Shown here: piece after piece, positions 27,249-36,773 of the stretch
Position numbering within the stretch: the stretch's first letter is position 1
Layout of the letters: every line of letters starts with the position of its first letter
Assembly (NCBI RefSeq): GCF_031180965.1
Contig: NZ_JAPSLH010000027.1
Coordinates: forward strand, 1-58,355
Length of the DNA stretch: 58,355 nt
Reading direction: 5' to 3'
Origin: Chelativorans sp.
GTDB taxonomy: Bacteria > Pseudomonadota > Alphaproteobacteria > Rhizobiales > Rhizobiaceae
Notes under the pieces: model-generated
Databases searched by the model: none
The model's input: only the letters and a program-made list of their open reading frames with translations
Told to the model about the DNA's origin: nothing
Position numbers and translations under genes: made by a program

Positions 27249-28241
27249 ATGAGCGCATATGACGTCCTGTGCATCGGCAATGCCATCGTGGATATCATCG
27301 CCCGGTGCGACGACGCCTTCCTGGTCGAGAACGGCATCATCAAGGGCGCGATGAACCTGATCGATGTCGAGCGCTCGGCCCTTCTCTACGAGCGGATGGG
27401 GCCGGCGATCGAGACATCGGGCGGCAGCGCCGGCAACACCGCCGCCGGGGTGGCAAGCCTTGGCGGCACGGCCGCCTTCTTCGGCAAGGTCTCCAACGAC
27501 CACTTGGGGGAAATCTACCGGCACGATATCCGCGCCCAGGGCGTGGCTTTCGATACCCGGCCGCTCGACGGGCATCCGCCCACCGCGCGGTCGATGATCT
27601 TCGTCACGCCGGATGGCGAGCGCTCCATGAACACCTATCTCGGCGCCTGCGTGGAACTCGGGCCGGAAGATGTGGAGGAGGAGAAGGCACGCGGCGCCAA
27701 GGTCACCTATTTCGAGGGCTATCTATGGGATCCGCCGCGCGCGAAGGAGGCGATCCGCATGACGGCGGAGATTGCGCACGCGGCGGGCCGCCAGGTTGCC
27801 ATGTCGCTGTCGGACCCGTTCTGCGCGGACCGGTACCGCGGCGAATTCCTTGAGCTGATGCGTTCGGGCACGGTCAACATCGTTTTCGCCAATGAGCACG
27901 AGCTTCTATCGCTCTATCAAACCGCTTCCTTCGACGCGGCGCTTTCGGCGTTCCGCGAGGAGTGCAGGCTGGGAGTCGTCACCCTTTCCGAACGCGGCTC
28001 CATTGCGGTGACGCGGGAGGAGACGGTCTCCATCAAGCCTGTGCCGGTCGAAAACCTGGTCGACACGACGGGTGCGGGCGATCTTTACGCGGCGGGGTTC
28101 CTCTTCGGTTACACTCATGGCCGCAGCCTGGCCGATTGCGGGCGACTGGGCTCTCTCGCTGCCTCGCTCTGCATCCAGCAGATCGGCCCGCGCCTGCAGG
28201 TGAGTCTCAAGGACGCCGCCGGGCAGGCGGGCTTGTTGTAG
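27249..28241 (+). CDS. PfkB-family carbohydrate kinase, probably adenosine kinase
   Basis: The 330-residue ribokinase-fold protein has both PfkB signatures: TSGGSAGNTAAGVASLGG near residue 60 and the C-terminal DTTGAGDLYAAGFLFGYTHG with the catalytic aspartate. N-terminal YDVLCIGNAIVDIIARCDD resembles adenosine kinase-like members of rhizobia. Substrate cannot be fixed by sequence; adenosine is the usual annotation of this clade, a sugar is the alternative. ATG 27249 has GGAG six bases upstream; TTG 27246 is next to it. It converges on the TRIC gene with a small hairpin between the stops. Confidence 0.85.
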   Translation: MSAYDVLCIGNAIVDIIARCDDAFLVENGIIKGAMNLIDVERSALLYERMGPAIETSGGSAGNTAAGVASLGGTAAFFGKVSNDHLGEIYRHDIRAQGVAFDTRPLDGHPPTARSMIFVTPDGERSMNTYLGACVELGPEDVEEEKARGAKVTYFEGYLWDPPRAKEAIRMTAEIAHAAGRQVAMSLSDPFCADRYRGEFLELMRSGTVNIVFANEHELLSLYQTASFDAALSAFREECRLGVVTLSERGSIAVTREETVSIKPVPVENLVDTTGAGDLYAAGFLFGYTHGRSLADCGRLGSLAASLCIQQIGPRLQVSLKDAAGQAGLL

Positions 28242-28244
28242 AAA

Positions 28245-28262
28245 CGTCTAGACGACTAGACG
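28245..28262. terminator. Short bidirectional hairpin between convergent genes
   Basis: CGTCTAG, loop ACGA, CTAGACG gives a perfect 7-base stem exactly between the two converging stop codons (28241 and 28256), overlapping the second. There is only a short T run (TTT) on the minus side, so intrinsic termination is plausible but weak. Confidence 0.4.
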
Positions 28263-28888
28263 ATGTCCTCCGGGCGGCGGCCCGGCCGCGGCTTGTAGCG
28301 CGGAAATGTCCAGCCAAATCTCAGCGCCCCGCCGCGGACGACCAGAGCCGCGGCGAAGGCGATCAACGCGCTTGCCATGGGCGGCGCACCCGAAAGCTCG
28401 CCGAGCGTGAAGACGGCGGCGCCGGTGAGCGCGGCCGTGATGTAGATTTCCGGCCTCAGCAGCACCGACGGCTCGCCGGCGAGAAGGTCCCGCAGGATGC
28501 CGCCGAATGTGCCGGTCATCATGCCCGTGAGCAGCGCGACAGCGGGCGAGCCGGTTGCGGCAAGACCCTTGGCGGCTCCCATGACGCAATAGGCCGAAAG
28601 CCCGACCGCATCCAGCCACAGGAGGAGCTTGTAGCGCGATTCCACCAGATGTGCGGAAAAGTAGACGAATACCGCAACCGCAGTACAGACGACGAGATAG
28701 GCCGGGTTCACGACCCAGAACACCGGCAGATCCAGCACGAGATCGCGCAAGGTTCCGCCGCCCGTGCCGGTGACGCCGGCGAAGAAGAGGAAACCGATGA
28801 TGTCGAGCTGCTTGCGCGAGGCGGCGAGCGCGCCGGTGGCCGCGAAAACGGCCACGCCGGCATAGTCGAGCAGGAGAATCGGGTTCAT
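28256..28888 (-). CDS. TRIC-type cation channel / UPF0126 membrane protein
   Basis: The 210-residue protein is made of two internal repeats of the UPF0126 (YadS/TRIC) domain. Each repeat has about three hydrophobic helices and a glycine-rich turn: FFAGVTGTGGGTLRDLVLDL in the first and GMMTGTFGGILRDLLAGE in the second. These are homotrimeric potassium-conducting channels related to animal TRIC channels. GGAGGCTGCG lies before the ATG. It converges on the PfkB kinase gene, and grpE lies downstream of it in the opposite sense of reading order, with a 46-base gap. Confidence 0.85.
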   Translation of the reverse strand: MNPILLLDYAGVAVFAATGALAASRKQLDIIGFLFFAGVTGTGGGTLRDLVLDLPVFWVVNPAYLVVCTAVAVFVYFSAHLVESRYKLLLWLDAVGLSAYCVMGAAKGLAATGSPAVALLTGMMTGTFGGILRDLLAGEPSVLLRPEIYITAALTGAAVFTLGELSGAPPMASALIAFAAALVVRGGALRFGWTFPRYKPRPGRRPEDIV

Positions 28889-28934
28889 CGCAGCCTCCGC
28901 TACCGGGGTAGCGCAAGGCCGCGGGAAAGGAAAG

Positions 28935-29603
28935 TTAGGCGCCGCTGGAAGCCGGGTCGGCTTCGCTTGCGGCCTTTTCGGGCTGAGGGTTGGACTCCGC
29001 GGCTTCCGCCTTGGGGCCGCCCTTGGCGATGCCCACCATGGCGGGGCGCAGTACGCGATCGCCGATCACATAGCCCGGCTGCACCACCTGAACGACCGTG
29101 TTGGCCGGGACGTCCGCGTTGGGGACCTCGAACATGGCCTGGTGGAAGTGGGGATCGAACCTCTCGCCCTGCGGGTCGATGCGCTTCACCCCATGCCGCT
29201 CGAGGGCGGACAGCATGGCGCGCTCGGTGATCTCCACGCCTTCCACCAGCCCTTTCATCGCCGGATCGGCCTGTTCCCGCGCCTCTTGCGAGACGGCCTG
29301 CAGCGCACGCTGGAGGTTGTCCGAGACGGTGAGCATGTCGCGTGCGAAATTGGCGATGCCGTAGCTGCGCGCGTCCGCCACGTCGCGCTGGGTACGCTTG
29401 CGCAGGTTGTCCATCTCTGCGACCAGCCGGATTGCGCGGTCCTTCAATTCCTCATTCTCCTTGGCCAGGCGCAAGAGAACATCCTCTTCGGAGACAGGTC
29501 CGGCCTCCCCGCCTTCCACGGGCGCCTCGGCACCATTCTCCACGGCCGGTTCCCCGGCCTGGATCTCGTCCGGCGCGCGGTCATCCTTCGGGTCTGTGTT
29601 CAT
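28935..29603 (-). CDS. grpE: Nucleotide exchange factor GrpE
   Basis: The 222-residue GrpE releases ADP from DnaK. It has an acidic disordered N-terminus (Glu/Pro rich to about residue 55), a long coiled coil ([40 protein letters not shown]) and the beta domain with the family signature region [20 protein letters not shown] and [20 protein letters not shown]. Length is normal. A sigma-32-like promoter lies about 38 bases upstream. It forms the common rhizobial group with hrcA, here separated by one small gene. Confidence 0.96.
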   Translation of the reverse strand: MNTDPKDDRAPDEIQAGEPAVENGAEAPVEGGEAGPVSEEDVLLRLAKENEELKDRAIRLVAEMDNLRKRTQRDVADARSYGIANFARDMLTVSDNLQRALQAVSQEAREQADPAMKGLVEGVEITERAMLSALERHGVKRIDPQGERFDPHFHQAMFEVPNADVPANTVVQVVQPGYVIGDRVLRPAMVGIAKGGPKAEAAESNPQPEKAASEADPASSGA

Positions 29604-29640
29604 TGCATTTCCGTCGCTGTTTTCCTCGAAGTCGCGTCGG

Positions 29641-29669
29641 ATATCGAGGTTTGAACCCGCAAAATCAAG
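29641..29669 (-). promoter_or_regulatory. Candidate RpoH (sigma-32) promoter of grpE
   Basis: On the minus strand CTTGAT (29669 to 29664) and CGATAT (29646 to 29641) are separated by 17 bases. This fits the alphaproteobacterial heat-shock pattern CTTG-N17/18-CYTATNT reasonably well, and the -10 end lies 37 bases upstream of the grpE ATG. No CIRCE inverted repeat was seen here. Confidence 0.5.
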
Positions 29670-29683
29670 GGGGAGGAAGCAGG

Positions 29684-29980
29684 TCAGCGCGGCAGGCCGG
29701 CCCCGCCGACCGGGACGGTGCGCACATGGCTGTCGAAGCCGGCGATCAGCGGCCGCGCCTTGGCGATCGCTTCCTGCACCTGCGGCAGCGAGAGCGATGC
29801 CTTGTGATCCGCCTCGCTGTCCCAGACTTCCGTGATCCAGATTGCGTCGGCGTCGTCCTCGGCTTGCGCGACGACATAGCTCAGGCAGCCTGGCATCGCG
29901 TCGGTCGAGGCGAGGAGCAGTTCGATGAGCTCATCGCGTTTGCCTTGCTGGGCGCGCATCCTGCCGATGAGACCGAACAT
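29684..29980 (-). CDS. Antibiotic biosynthesis monooxygenase (ABM) domain protein
   Basis: The 98-residue single-domain dimeric alpha-beta barrel protein has the ABM pattern [40 protein letters not shown] and [20 protein letters not shown]. Similar small proteins include YgiN-type quinol monooxygenases, but the substrate is unknown. GGAGGGGAATGA precedes the ATG. It lies between hrcA (19 bases upstream in reading order) and grpE on the same strand, so it is probably transcribed with hrcA. Confidence 0.82.
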   Translation of the reverse strand: MFGLIGRMRAQQGKRDELIELLLASTDAMPGCLSYVVAQAEDDADAIWITEVWDSEADHKASLSLPQVQEAIAKARPLIAGFDSHVRTVPVGGAGLPR

Positions 29981-29999
29981 TCATTCCCCTCCGGAAAGG

Positions 30000-31070
30000 C
30001 TACCGCAGCATGCGGCCGACGAGCTGGGCCGTATAGTCCACCATCGGCACGATGCGCGCGTAATTGAGCCGCGTCGGGCCGATGATACCGAGGGCGCCGA
30101 TGACGCGGGAATCCTGGTCACGGTACGGCGCGACCACGAGGGAAGAGCCGGAGAGCGAAAAGAGCTTGTTCTCCGAGCCGATGAAGATGCGCACGCCCGG
30201 CCCTTCTTCCGCCAGGTCCAAGAGCTGGATCAGCGCCTCCTTCGTCTCCAGGTCCTCGAAGAGGTGGCGCAGGAGCTCCAGATCGGCCTGTGCGGTGACG
30301 TTTTCGAGCAGGTTTGCACGGCCGCGAATGATGATGCGCGCCGGGGCATCGCTCTCCGTGCCGGCCCAGATGGCAAGACCCTGCTCGACGAGGGACTGCG
30401 AGAGCGAATCAAGGGCGGCGCGGGTCTCATCCTTGAGCCGCGCCATCTCGGCCTTGGCCTCGGCGAGGGTACGGCCGCGGATATGCGCGTTGAGGAAGTT
30501 CGACGCTTCGATGAGCTGCGAGGCGGTCACCCCCGCCGGCAGGTCGACAACACGGTTTTCGACATCGCCATTCTGCGAGACGAGAATAGCGAGTGCCTTG
30601 CGCGGCTCGAGCTGGATGAACTCAATATGCTTCAGGGGCGCTTCCGTCTTGGCGGTGAGCACGAGCCCGGCGCCGCGCGAAAGCCCGGAAAGAAGCTGGC
30701 TGGCTTCCGTGAGCATGTGCTCCAGCGACTGTCCCCTGCCGGAAGCCTTGATCTGCGCCTCGATCACCCGCCGCTCTTCCTCGGTAAGATCGCCGACCTC
30801 CATGAAGGCGTCGACGAAGAAGCGCAGGCCCTGCTGGGTGGGCAGGCGGCCGGCGGAGACATGCGGCGAATAGATGAGGCCCAGATGCTCCAGGTCGCTC
30901 ATCACATTGCGTATCGTCGCAGGCGAAAGCTGGGTCGGCAGCAGCCGCGAAAGGTTTCGCGAGCCCACCGGCTCGCCATGGTGCAGATATGTCTCGACAA
31001 TAAGCCTGAAGATATCGCGCGAGCGCGCGTCGAGCGATTGAAGCGTCTGGTCCGGGACAGGCTTGGTCAT
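30000..31070 (-). CDS. hrcA: Heat-inducible transcription repressor HrcA
   Basis: The 356-residue repressor binds CIRCE elements in front of groE-type operons. It has an N-terminal winged helix (residues 10-75, with [20 protein letters not shown] then [14 protein letters not shown]), a dimerisation domain and the GAF-like domain with [15 protein letters not shown]. The C-terminal segment [20 protein letters not shown] is a strong family signature. GGAGGCGAGAGAGC precedes the ATG. It is divergent from rph, as in most Hyphomicrobiales. Confidence 0.96.
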   Translation of the reverse strand: MTKPVPDQTLQSLDARSRDIFRLIVETYLHHGEPVGSRNLSRLLPTQLSPATIRNVMSDLEHLGLIYSPHVSAGRLPTQQGLRFFVDAFMEVGDLTEEERRVIEAQIKASGRGQSLEHMLTEASQLLSGLSRGAGLVLTAKTEAPLKHIEFIQLEPRKALAILVSQNGDVENRVVDLPAGVTASQLIEASNFLNAHIRGRTLAEAKAEMARLKDETRAALDSLSQSLVEQGLAIWAGTESDAPARIIIRGRANLLENVTAQADLELLRHLFEDLETKEALIQLLDLAEEGPGVRIFIGSENKLFSLSGSSLVVAPYRDQDSRVIGALGIIGPTRLNYARIVPMVDYTAQLVGRMLR

Positions 31071-31217
31071 GCTCTCTCGCCTCCGCGCGCAAATATAAGG
31101 GCGGCGGCGTCGAACACAACTCTCCGCCCGGCGGGGGCCGAGCTTTTCCTTTGCGTCGGTGGGAGCGGAAAGCTACAAGCCGGCACAAGATGACGAGCAG
31201 TTGGAGGCGCGAGGGCG

Positions 31218-31934
31218 ATGCGACCATCGAGACGGCAACCGGATCAGATGCGCGCGGTCAGCTTCGAGCGGGGCGTCTCGAAACACGCCGAGGGCTCGTG
31301 CCTGGTGAAATTCGGCGACACGCATGTCCTTTGCACGGCGAGCCTTGAGGAAAAGGTGCCCGGCTGGCTGCGCAATTCCGGCAAAGGCTGGGTCACCGCC
31401 GAATACGGGATGCTGCCGCGCTCGACCGGGGAGCGGATGCGCCGCGAGGCGGCGAGCGGAAAGCAGGGCGGGCGCACGCTCGAAATCCAGCGCCTGGTGG
31501 GGCGCAGCCTACGGTCGGTGGTCGACCTGCAGGCGCTGGGCGAAATGCAGATCACGGTGGATTGCGACGTGCTGCAGGCGGACGGCGGCACGCGCACGGC
31601 GGCGATCACCGGCGGCTTCGTCGCGCTCTACGACTGCCTCGCCTGGATGCAGACGCGGCAGATGGTCTCGGTCGAGCGCGTCCTGAAGGACCATGTAGCC
31701 GCCATTTCCTGCGGCATATTCGACGGCACGCCCGTTCTGGACCTCGACTATGCGGAAGATTCGGCCGCCGAGACGGACGCCAACTTCGTCATGACGGGCA
31801 AGGGCGGGATTGTGGAAATCCAGGGCACGGCCGAGGGAGCGCCCTTCACGGAGGAGCAGTTCCAGCAGCTCCTGGCGCTGGCCAAGAAGGGCATCGCACG
31901 GCTGGTGGAGCTGCAGAAAATGGCGGTGATGTAG
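31218..31934 (+). CDS. rph: Ribonuclease PH
   Basis: The 238-residue phosphorolytic exoribonuclease trims tRNA 3' ends. It shows [40 protein letters not shown], the phosphate-binding region [20 protein letters not shown] and [20 protein letters not shown]. Full length, unlike the frameshifted copy of E. coli K-12. A GAGGG site lies ahead of the ATG at 31218. It starts a compact plus-strand run rph-VOC-rdgB-hemW with almost no spacing. Confidence 0.97.
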   Translation: MRPSRRQPDQMRAVSFERGVSKHAEGSCLVKFGDTHVLCTASLEEKVPGWLRNSGKGWVTAEYGMLPRSTGERMRREAASGKQGGRTLEIQRLVGRSLRSVVDLQALGEMQITVDCDVLQADGGTRTAAITGGFVALYDCLAWMQTRQMVSVERVLKDHVAAISCGIFDGTPVLDLDYAEDSAAETDANFVMTGKGGIVEIQGTAEGAPFTEEQFQQLLALAKKGIARLVELQKMAVM

Positions 31935-31940
31935 AGCAGC

Positions 31941-32354
31941 ATGAGACCGTCAGCGATCCTGGAAGCCGCCGTTTACGTGGACGATCTTTCGGAGGCCGAG
32001 CGCTTCTACGGTGGCGTGCTCGGCCTCGAACTGCTGGCCAAGGTGGAGGGGCGGCACATCTTCTTCCGCTGCGGCGAGGCCGTTCTGCTGCTGTTCGATC
32101 CGAAGGCGACGGAGGTTCCGCCCGAGCCTGACGCGCGCCTGCCCGTGCCGCCGCACGGGAGCCGCGGGCCGGGGCATCTTTGCTTTTCCGCCAGTGCAGA
32201 CGAGATCGAGCTGTGGAAAACGAGGCTCGCGGCGCAGAACATAGCCATAGAGGCCGATTTGGAGTGGCCGCGGGGTGGCCGATCCATTTATTTTCGCGAT
32301 CCGTCCGGCAACTCGCTGGAATTTGCCGAGCCGCGCATCTGGGGATTTTCTTGA
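31941..32354 (+). CDS. Glyoxalase/bleomycin-resistance (VOC) family protein
   Basis: The 137-residue VOC-fold protein has [20 protein letters not shown], a central [31 protein letters not shown] and [20 protein letters not shown]. Candidate metal ligands of the fold are His (in GRHI/GHLCF) and Glu (in LEFAE). Substrate unknown; it may be a dioxygenase, isomerase or a resistance-like binder. It begins six bases after rph, and its stop overlaps the TTG start of rdgB (TTGA). Confidence 0.85.
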   Translation: MRPSAILEAAVYVDDLSEAERFYGGVLGLELLAKVEGRHIFFRCGEAVLLLFDPKATEVPPEPDARLPVPPHGSRGPGHLCFSASADEIELWKTRLAAQNIAIEADLEWPRGGRSIYFRDPSGNSLEFAEPRIWGFS

Positions 32355-32998
32355 GGCCGATCGAAGGCAGGAAATTCGTGCTCGCCAGCCACAACAAGGG
32401 CAAGCTCGCAGAGTTTGCCGGGCTGCTTGCGCCCTTCGGGTATGAGGTGCGCTCGGCCGCGGAGCTCGGCCTGCCCGAGCCGGAAGAAACCGGCACCGAG
32501 TTCGAGCAGAACGCCTATATCAAGGCGTTGGCTGCCGCCAAGGCCACCGGCCTGCCTGCTCTTTCCGACGACTCTGGCATGTGCGCCGACGCGCTTGACG
32601 GCGCCCCAGGCGTGTACACGGCGGACTGGGCGACCTTGCCGGACGGCCGGCGCGATTTCCGGATCGCCATGGAGAAGGTCGAGCACCTGCTACGCGAAAA
32701 GGGCGCCCTCACACCCGAGGAGAGGCGCGCGCGCTTCGTGGCGGTTCTGTGCCTGTGCTTCCCCGACGGCGAGGCCGAATATTACCGTGGCGAGGTGGAG
32801 GGCCGGCTGATCTGGCCGCCGCGCGGCGAGCTCGGCTTCGGCTACGATCCCGTCTTCCAGCCTGACGGCTACGACCAGACCTTTGGAGAGATGACGGCCG
32901 AGGAAAAGCACGGCTGGAAGCCGGGCGACCGCCAGGCCCTATCCCACCGTGCCCGCGCTTTCCGGAAATTCGCAGAGGCGAGGCTGGGCGTCTCGTGA
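32351..32998 (+). CDS. rdgB: dITP/XTP pyrophosphatase (RdgB/HAM1)
   Basis: The 215-residue enzyme removes ITP, dITP and XTP from the nucleotide pool. Seen: [18 protein letters not shown] near the N-terminus, [20 protein letters not shown], the [20 protein letters not shown] motif, and the C-terminal [20 protein letters not shown] and SHRARAF. I take TTG 32351 as the start: it overlaps the preceding stop as TTGA, GGGGA lies five bases upstream, and it gives the family-like [15 protein letters not shown]. The open frame continues to 32180 but in non-family sequence. Confidence 0.95.
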   Translation: MRPIEGRKFVLASHNKGKLAEFAGLLAPFGYEVRSAAELGLPEPEETGTEFEQNAYIKALAAAKATGLPALSDDSGMCADALDGAPGVYTADWATLPDGRRDFRIAMEKVEHLLREKGALTPEERRARFVAVLCLCFPDGEAEYYRGEVEGRLIWPPRGELGFGYDPVFQPDGYDQTFGEMTAEEKHGWKPGDRQALSHRARAFRKFAEARLGVS

Positions 32999-34158
32999 GC
33001 GCGGCACTCGACGAGGGCCCCGGCTTCGGCGTCTATGTCCACTGGCCCTTCTGCGCGGCCAAATGCCCTTACTGCGACTTCAACAGCCATGTGCGCCACC
33101 AGCCGGTCGACCAGGAGCGCTTCGCCGCCGCCTTTGCGCGCGAGCTTGCAGCAATGCGCGCCCGCACGGGCGCGCGCAGCGTCTCCAGCATTTTCCTTGG
33201 CGGCGGCACGCCCTCTCTCATGGAGCCCGGAACCGTCGGCGCGATCCTTGATGCCGTCGCCGCGAACTGGCGCGTGCCGGCCGGGGTCGAAATCACGCTC
33301 GAAGCAAATCCCTCCTCCGTCGAGGCGGATCGCTTCCGCGGCTATCGCGCCGCGGGTGTGAACCGCGTCTCGCTCGGCGTGCAGGCGCTGAACGACAGGG
33401 ATCTGCGGTTCCTTGGCCGCCTCCACAATGTCGAGGAGGCGCTCGGTGCGATCCGGCTCGCGCGCGAGATATTTCCACGCATCTCCTTCGACCTGATCTA
33501 TGCCCGCCCGGGGCAGACGGTGGAGGCATGGACGGCGGAGCTGAAAGAGGCGATAGGCCACGCCGCCGATCACCTGTCGCTGTACCAGCTCACCATCGAG
33601 GAGGGCACGCCGTTCTTCGCCCTGCGGGCTGCAGGCAAGCTGGCTGTCCCCGACACCGATCTTGCCGCCGACCTCTACCAGGCGACGCAAGAGGTTACGG
33701 CCGTGCACGGGCTGCCCGCCTACGAGATTTCCAATCACGCGAAACCGGGATCGGAGAGCCGCCATAACCTGATCTATTGGCGCTATGGCGAATATGTGGG
33801 CGTAGGGCCGGGCGCCCATGGCCGCTTCATCGACGACGGCCGGCGGGTCGTGACCTTCACCGAGAAGCATCCGGAGACCTGGCTCGGCCTGGTGGAGGCG
33901 CGCGGCTCGGGCGTCGTCGGCGGCGAAATGCTGACGCGTTCGGAAGAGGCGGATGAGTTCCTGCTGATGGGACTCAGGCTCGTCGAAGGGATCGACCTGG
34001 ACCGGTATGAGAAGCTCGCCGGCCATCCGCTTTCGCCGCGACGCGTGGCGATCCTGCGCGAGGAAGGGCTGCTGGAGCCGGTGGGCAATTCTCGCCTGCG
34101 CGCCACGCCGGCCGGGATGGTGGTCCTTGATGCCCTCGTTGCCGATCTTGCGCGGTAG
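32995..34158 (+). CDS. hemW: Radical SAM heme chaperone HemW
   Basis: The 387-residue protein resembles coproporphyrinogen III oxidase HemN but is a heme chaperone. The radical SAM cysteines C20, C24 and C27 are in [14 protein letters not shown]; HemN's extra fourth cysteine is absent, which favours Hem[36 protein letters not shown] and [20 protein letters not shown] follow, and the HemN C-terminal domain ends the protein. It starts with GTG, overlapping the rdgB stop by four bases (GTGA), the last gene of the rph run. Confidence 0.94.
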   Translation: MSAALDEGPGFGVYVHWPFCAAKCPYCDFNSHVRHQPVDQERFAAAFARELAAMRARTGARSVSSIFLGGGTPSLMEPGTVGAILDAVAANWRVPAGVEITLEANPSSVEADRFRGYRAAGVNRVSLGVQALNDRDLRFLGRLHNVEEALGAIRLAREIFPRISFDLIYARPGQTVEAWTAELKEAIGHAADHLSLYQLTIEEGTPFFALRAAGKLAVPDTDLAADLYQATQEVTAVHGLPAYEISNHAKPGSESRHNLIYWRYGEYVGVGPGAHGRFIDDGRRVVTFTEKHPETWLGLVEARGSGVVGGEMLTRSEEADEFLLMGLRLVEGIDLDRYEKLAGHPLSPRRVAILREEGLLEPVGNSRLRATPAGMVVLDALVADLAR

Positions 34159-34160
34159 AC

Positions 34161-35369
34161 CTAGCTGTCCCCCGCGAAACTGGCCGGCGCGGGGCTGATC
34201 AGGCGCGGCGCGCCATTCGTGACCTCGTAGACTGCATAGCTGCGCTCATTCGTGCCGTCCGGGCGGAAGCGGAACGTGCCCGTCGTGCCCGCAAACCCGA
34301 CCGGGACCTGCAGGTTTGCCGGCGCAAAGGCGTTCGCCCCTCCCTGCCGGGCAAGAGCCGCGGCGAGGATCACGGAATCATAGCCGAGCGACGCAGTGAC
34401 AGAGGGCGCCGTCCCAAAGCGCTGCTGATAGCGTGTCTTGAAGATGGCAAGGCGCGCCTGGTCCACATCGGCGAACCAGCCTCCCTGCAGGGCGGGATCG
34501 GAGAGATCGGCGCTCGTCCACTGCCCGTTGCCGAGAAGCCTCTTGCCCGAAAGATCGACGCCCATACCCCGCAAAGCCGTGACGATCACGCTCGGCGTAT
34601 TGCCGCCGTCGGGGATGAAGATCGCGTCGGCCTGCCCGACTGAAAGCGCCACCTGCTGCACGGCGGCAGCGACCGAGCTGTTGTCATGGCCGTATCGGCC
34701 GACGGCGATCAGGTCGCCGCCTGCCGCCTGCAACGTGCGGCGGGCCTCGGCTTCCGCCAGATCGCCGGCGGGGCCGTTCGGCACCAGCGCCACCACCCGC
34801 CTTATCCCTTGCGACGCGGCATAGGCGATGATGCGCCGGACCAGTTCCTCGGGAAGGAAGGAATTGAGATAGGTCCCCGGGGCGGCCGCCGTGCGGTCAG
34901 AGGAAAAGGCTATCATGGGTGGCCGCGCCGGCCCGAGCCCGGCGGATGCGGCGCGCACCTCCGCAGCGAAAAGCGGGCCAAGCACCAGTCTTGCACCTTC
35001 GGCCTCCGCGCTTGCCGCGGCCGCCGAGGCGCCCGCTTCGGTACCCGCCGTATCCTTGACCACGACCTGAAGCGCGTCCGACCCAGCGTCCTCCAGCGCC
35101 AGCTGGGCGGCGTTCTTGAGCTCGGCGGCGACGGCGCCGCCATTGCCGGCGGCGCTCAGCGGAAGGAGGAGCGCCACGCGCGTCTCCCCCGTGCCGATCA
35201 CCTCGCCTTGAACAGGCGTGGCGGCGGTGCCGGCCTGCAGGGGCACCGGCGCGCGGGACGGCACGCTGGAGGGCACATTCTGGGTCGAGCAGGCGGCAAG
35301 AAGGGCACCGCCGCCGATCACGACCGCGGCCCGGACCCGCCCCCTGACTTTGCTCGCAAAATGCCTCAC
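34161..35369 (-). CDS. LpoA-like periplasmic-binding lipoprotein (penicillin-binding-protein activator family)
   Basis: The 402-residue lipoprotein has the lipobox LLAAC at about residues 23-27 after a signal peptide, then a periplasmic-binding-protein type I fold similar to leucine-binding proteins and the C-terminal part of LpoA: VALLLPLSAAGNGGAVAAEL, ARLVLGPLFAAEVRAASAGL, LVPNGPAGDLAEAEARRTLQ, and GYDSVILAAAL. In E. coli lpoA lies between rsmI (yraL) and yraN; here it is divergent from rsmI-yraN, which supports the family call. It starts with GTG, after AAGGG. Whether it activates a penicillin-binding protein in this organism is inferred. Confidence 0.82.
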   Translation of the reverse strand: MRHFASKVRGRVRAAVVIGGGALLAACSTQNVPSSVPSRAPVPLQAGTAATPVQGEVIGTGETRVALLLPLSAAGNGGAVAAELKNAAQLALEDAGSDALQVVVKDTAGTEAGASAAAASAEAEGARLVLGPLFAAEVRAASAGLGPARPPMIAFSSDRTAAAPGTYLNSFLPEELVRRIIAYAASQGIRRVVALVPNGPAGDLAEAEARRTLQAAGGDLIAVGRYGHDNSSVAAAVQQVALSVGQADAIFIPDGGNTPSVIVTALRGMGVDLSGKRLLGNGQWTSADLSDPALQGGWFADVDQARLAIFKTRYQQRFGTAPSVTASLGYDSVILAAALARQGGANAFAPANLQVPVGFAGTTGTFRFRPDGTNERSYAVYEVTNGAPRLISPAPASFAGDS

Positions 35370-35476
35370 CGCGCAATTCCCTTAGGGTTCGTCGGCCTGC
35401 GAATTTGCAACCCATCCGCCGTCATGTCAAAGAAGCTGGCCGGTAAGCTATGATCGCCGCGTGAGGATGGACAACG

Positions 35477-36388
35477 GTGGAGCCGGAGGAAAGGGACAGG
35501 CGCAGGTCCTTCGTGGTGGGCGGGACGGAGATCTCGGCGCCGCGGCTCGCGCCGGCGCTCTACCTCGTCGCGACCCCGATCGGCAATCTTTCCGACATCA
35601 CAATTCGAGCGCTCGAGACGCTCGCTGCCGCCGACCTGCTCGCCTGCGAGGACACCAGAGTAACCCGCGTTCTGCTCGAACGGTACGGGATCCGCAGGCG
35701 CATGGTGGCCTATCACGAGCATAACGAGGCGGAGGCGGCACCCCGGCTCATCGGCGCCATAGCGGAAGGCAAGAGTGTGGCGATTGCCAGCGATGCCGGC
35801 ACGCCGCTGGTCTCTGATCCCGGCTTTCGGCTCGTCAAGGCGGCGCAGGAAGCGGGTGTTCGCGTCATCCCTATTCCGGGTTCCTCGGCGGTGCTTGCCG
35901 CGCTGACCGCCTCCGGCCTGCCCACCGATTCTTTCATGTTCGCCGGCTTTCTGCCAGTGAAGGCCGGCCACCGCAGGAGCCGGCTTCAAGCGCTGTCGGG
36001 AGTGCCCGCAACCGTCATTTTTTTCGAGTCGCCGCGCCGCCTTGCCGACAGCCTTTCCGCCATGGCCGTAACCCTTGGCACTCGGCAGGCGGTTGTGGCG
36101 CGCGAGCTGACGAAAGCCTTCGAGGAAGTCCGTCTGGGAACGCTGGCCGAGCTTGCCGCCCACTATGAGGAGGCGGGGGCGCCAAAGGGCGAGGTGGTCG
36201 TTTGCGTGGCGCCGCCCGGCGAGATCGGTCCCGCCGATGCGCAGGAGACCGACCGCCTACTGCTGGCCCTGTCTGCGGAGATGTCTGCTTCCAAGGCCGC
36301 CGGCGAGGCCGCGCGCATGACGGGCGCAAAGAAGTCGGAGCTCTATCAGCGCCTGCTTTCCCTCAAGGAGGACGGCGATGGGCGCTGA
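35477..36388 (+). CDS. rsmI: 16S rRNA (cytidine-1402-2'-O)-methyltransferase
   Basis: The 303-residue tetrapyrrole-methylase-fold enzyme methylates C1402 of 16S rRNA. Signatures: [79 protein letters not shown] and [14 protein letters not shown]. It starts at GTG 35477 with AGGATGG upstream. Its 3' end overlaps yraN by 11 bases. In many Hyphomicrobiales gshB follows yraN; here a P450 converges instead. Confidence 0.96.
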   Translation: MEPEERDRRRSFVVGGTEISAPRLAPALYLVATPIGNLSDITIRALETLAAADLLACEDTRVTRVLLERYGIRRRMVAYHEHNEAEAAPRLIGAIAEGKSVAIASDAGTPLVSDPGFRLVKAAQEAGVRVIPIPGSSAVLAALTASGLPTDSFMFAGFLPVKAGHRRSRLQALSGVPATVIFFESPRRLADSLSAMAVTLGTRQAVVARELTKAFEEVRLGTLAELAAHYEEAGAPKGEVVVCVAPPGEIGPADAQETDRLLLALSAEMSASKAAGEAARMTGAKKSELYQRLLSLKEDGDGR

Positions 36389-36755
36389 TATCCGGCTCGA
36401 CCGGCAGAGGGCCTATCGCAAAGGGCATCGCGGCGAGTGGCTCGCCTCTCTTGCCCTCATGCTCAAGGGCTACCGAATCGTCGCGCGGCGCTTCCGGACG
36501 CCGCTCGGCGAGATCGACCTCATCGCCAGGCGCGGCAGCCTGATCGCCATCATTGAGGTGAAGGCCAGGCCGAGCCTTGCCGAGGCGATGGAGGCGGTAT
36601 CCTGCACCGCGCAAAAGCGCATAGACGCGGCGGCCGACCTCTGGCTCGCTCGCCAGCCGGACCACGCCCGGCTCAGCCTGCGCTACGATCTCATCGCCGT
36701 CCTGCCCCGGCGCTGGCCGGTGCATGTGGAGAACATCTACACGCCATACCGGTAG
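36378..36755 (+). CDS. yraN: YraN/UPF0102 endonuclease-fold protein
   Basis: The 125-residue protein belongs to the UPF0102 group with an endonuclease-like fold. It has [39 protein letters not shown] and [17 protein letters not shown]; the D-x(n)-EVK pattern fits a restriction-enzyme-like core. Function in DNA or RNA processing is not established. AAGGAGGACGGCG, inside rsmI, precedes its ATG, and the two genes overlap by 11 bases, so they are surely cotranscribed. Confidence 0.92.
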   Translation: MGADIRLDRQRAYRKGHRGEWLASLALMLKGYRIVARRFRTPLGEIDLIARRGSLIAIIEVKARPSLAEAMEAVSCTAQKRIDAAADLWLARQPDHARLSLRYDLIAVLPRRWPVHVENIYTPYR

Positions 36756-36773
36756 CGCCGCGTGCCCGATGTC

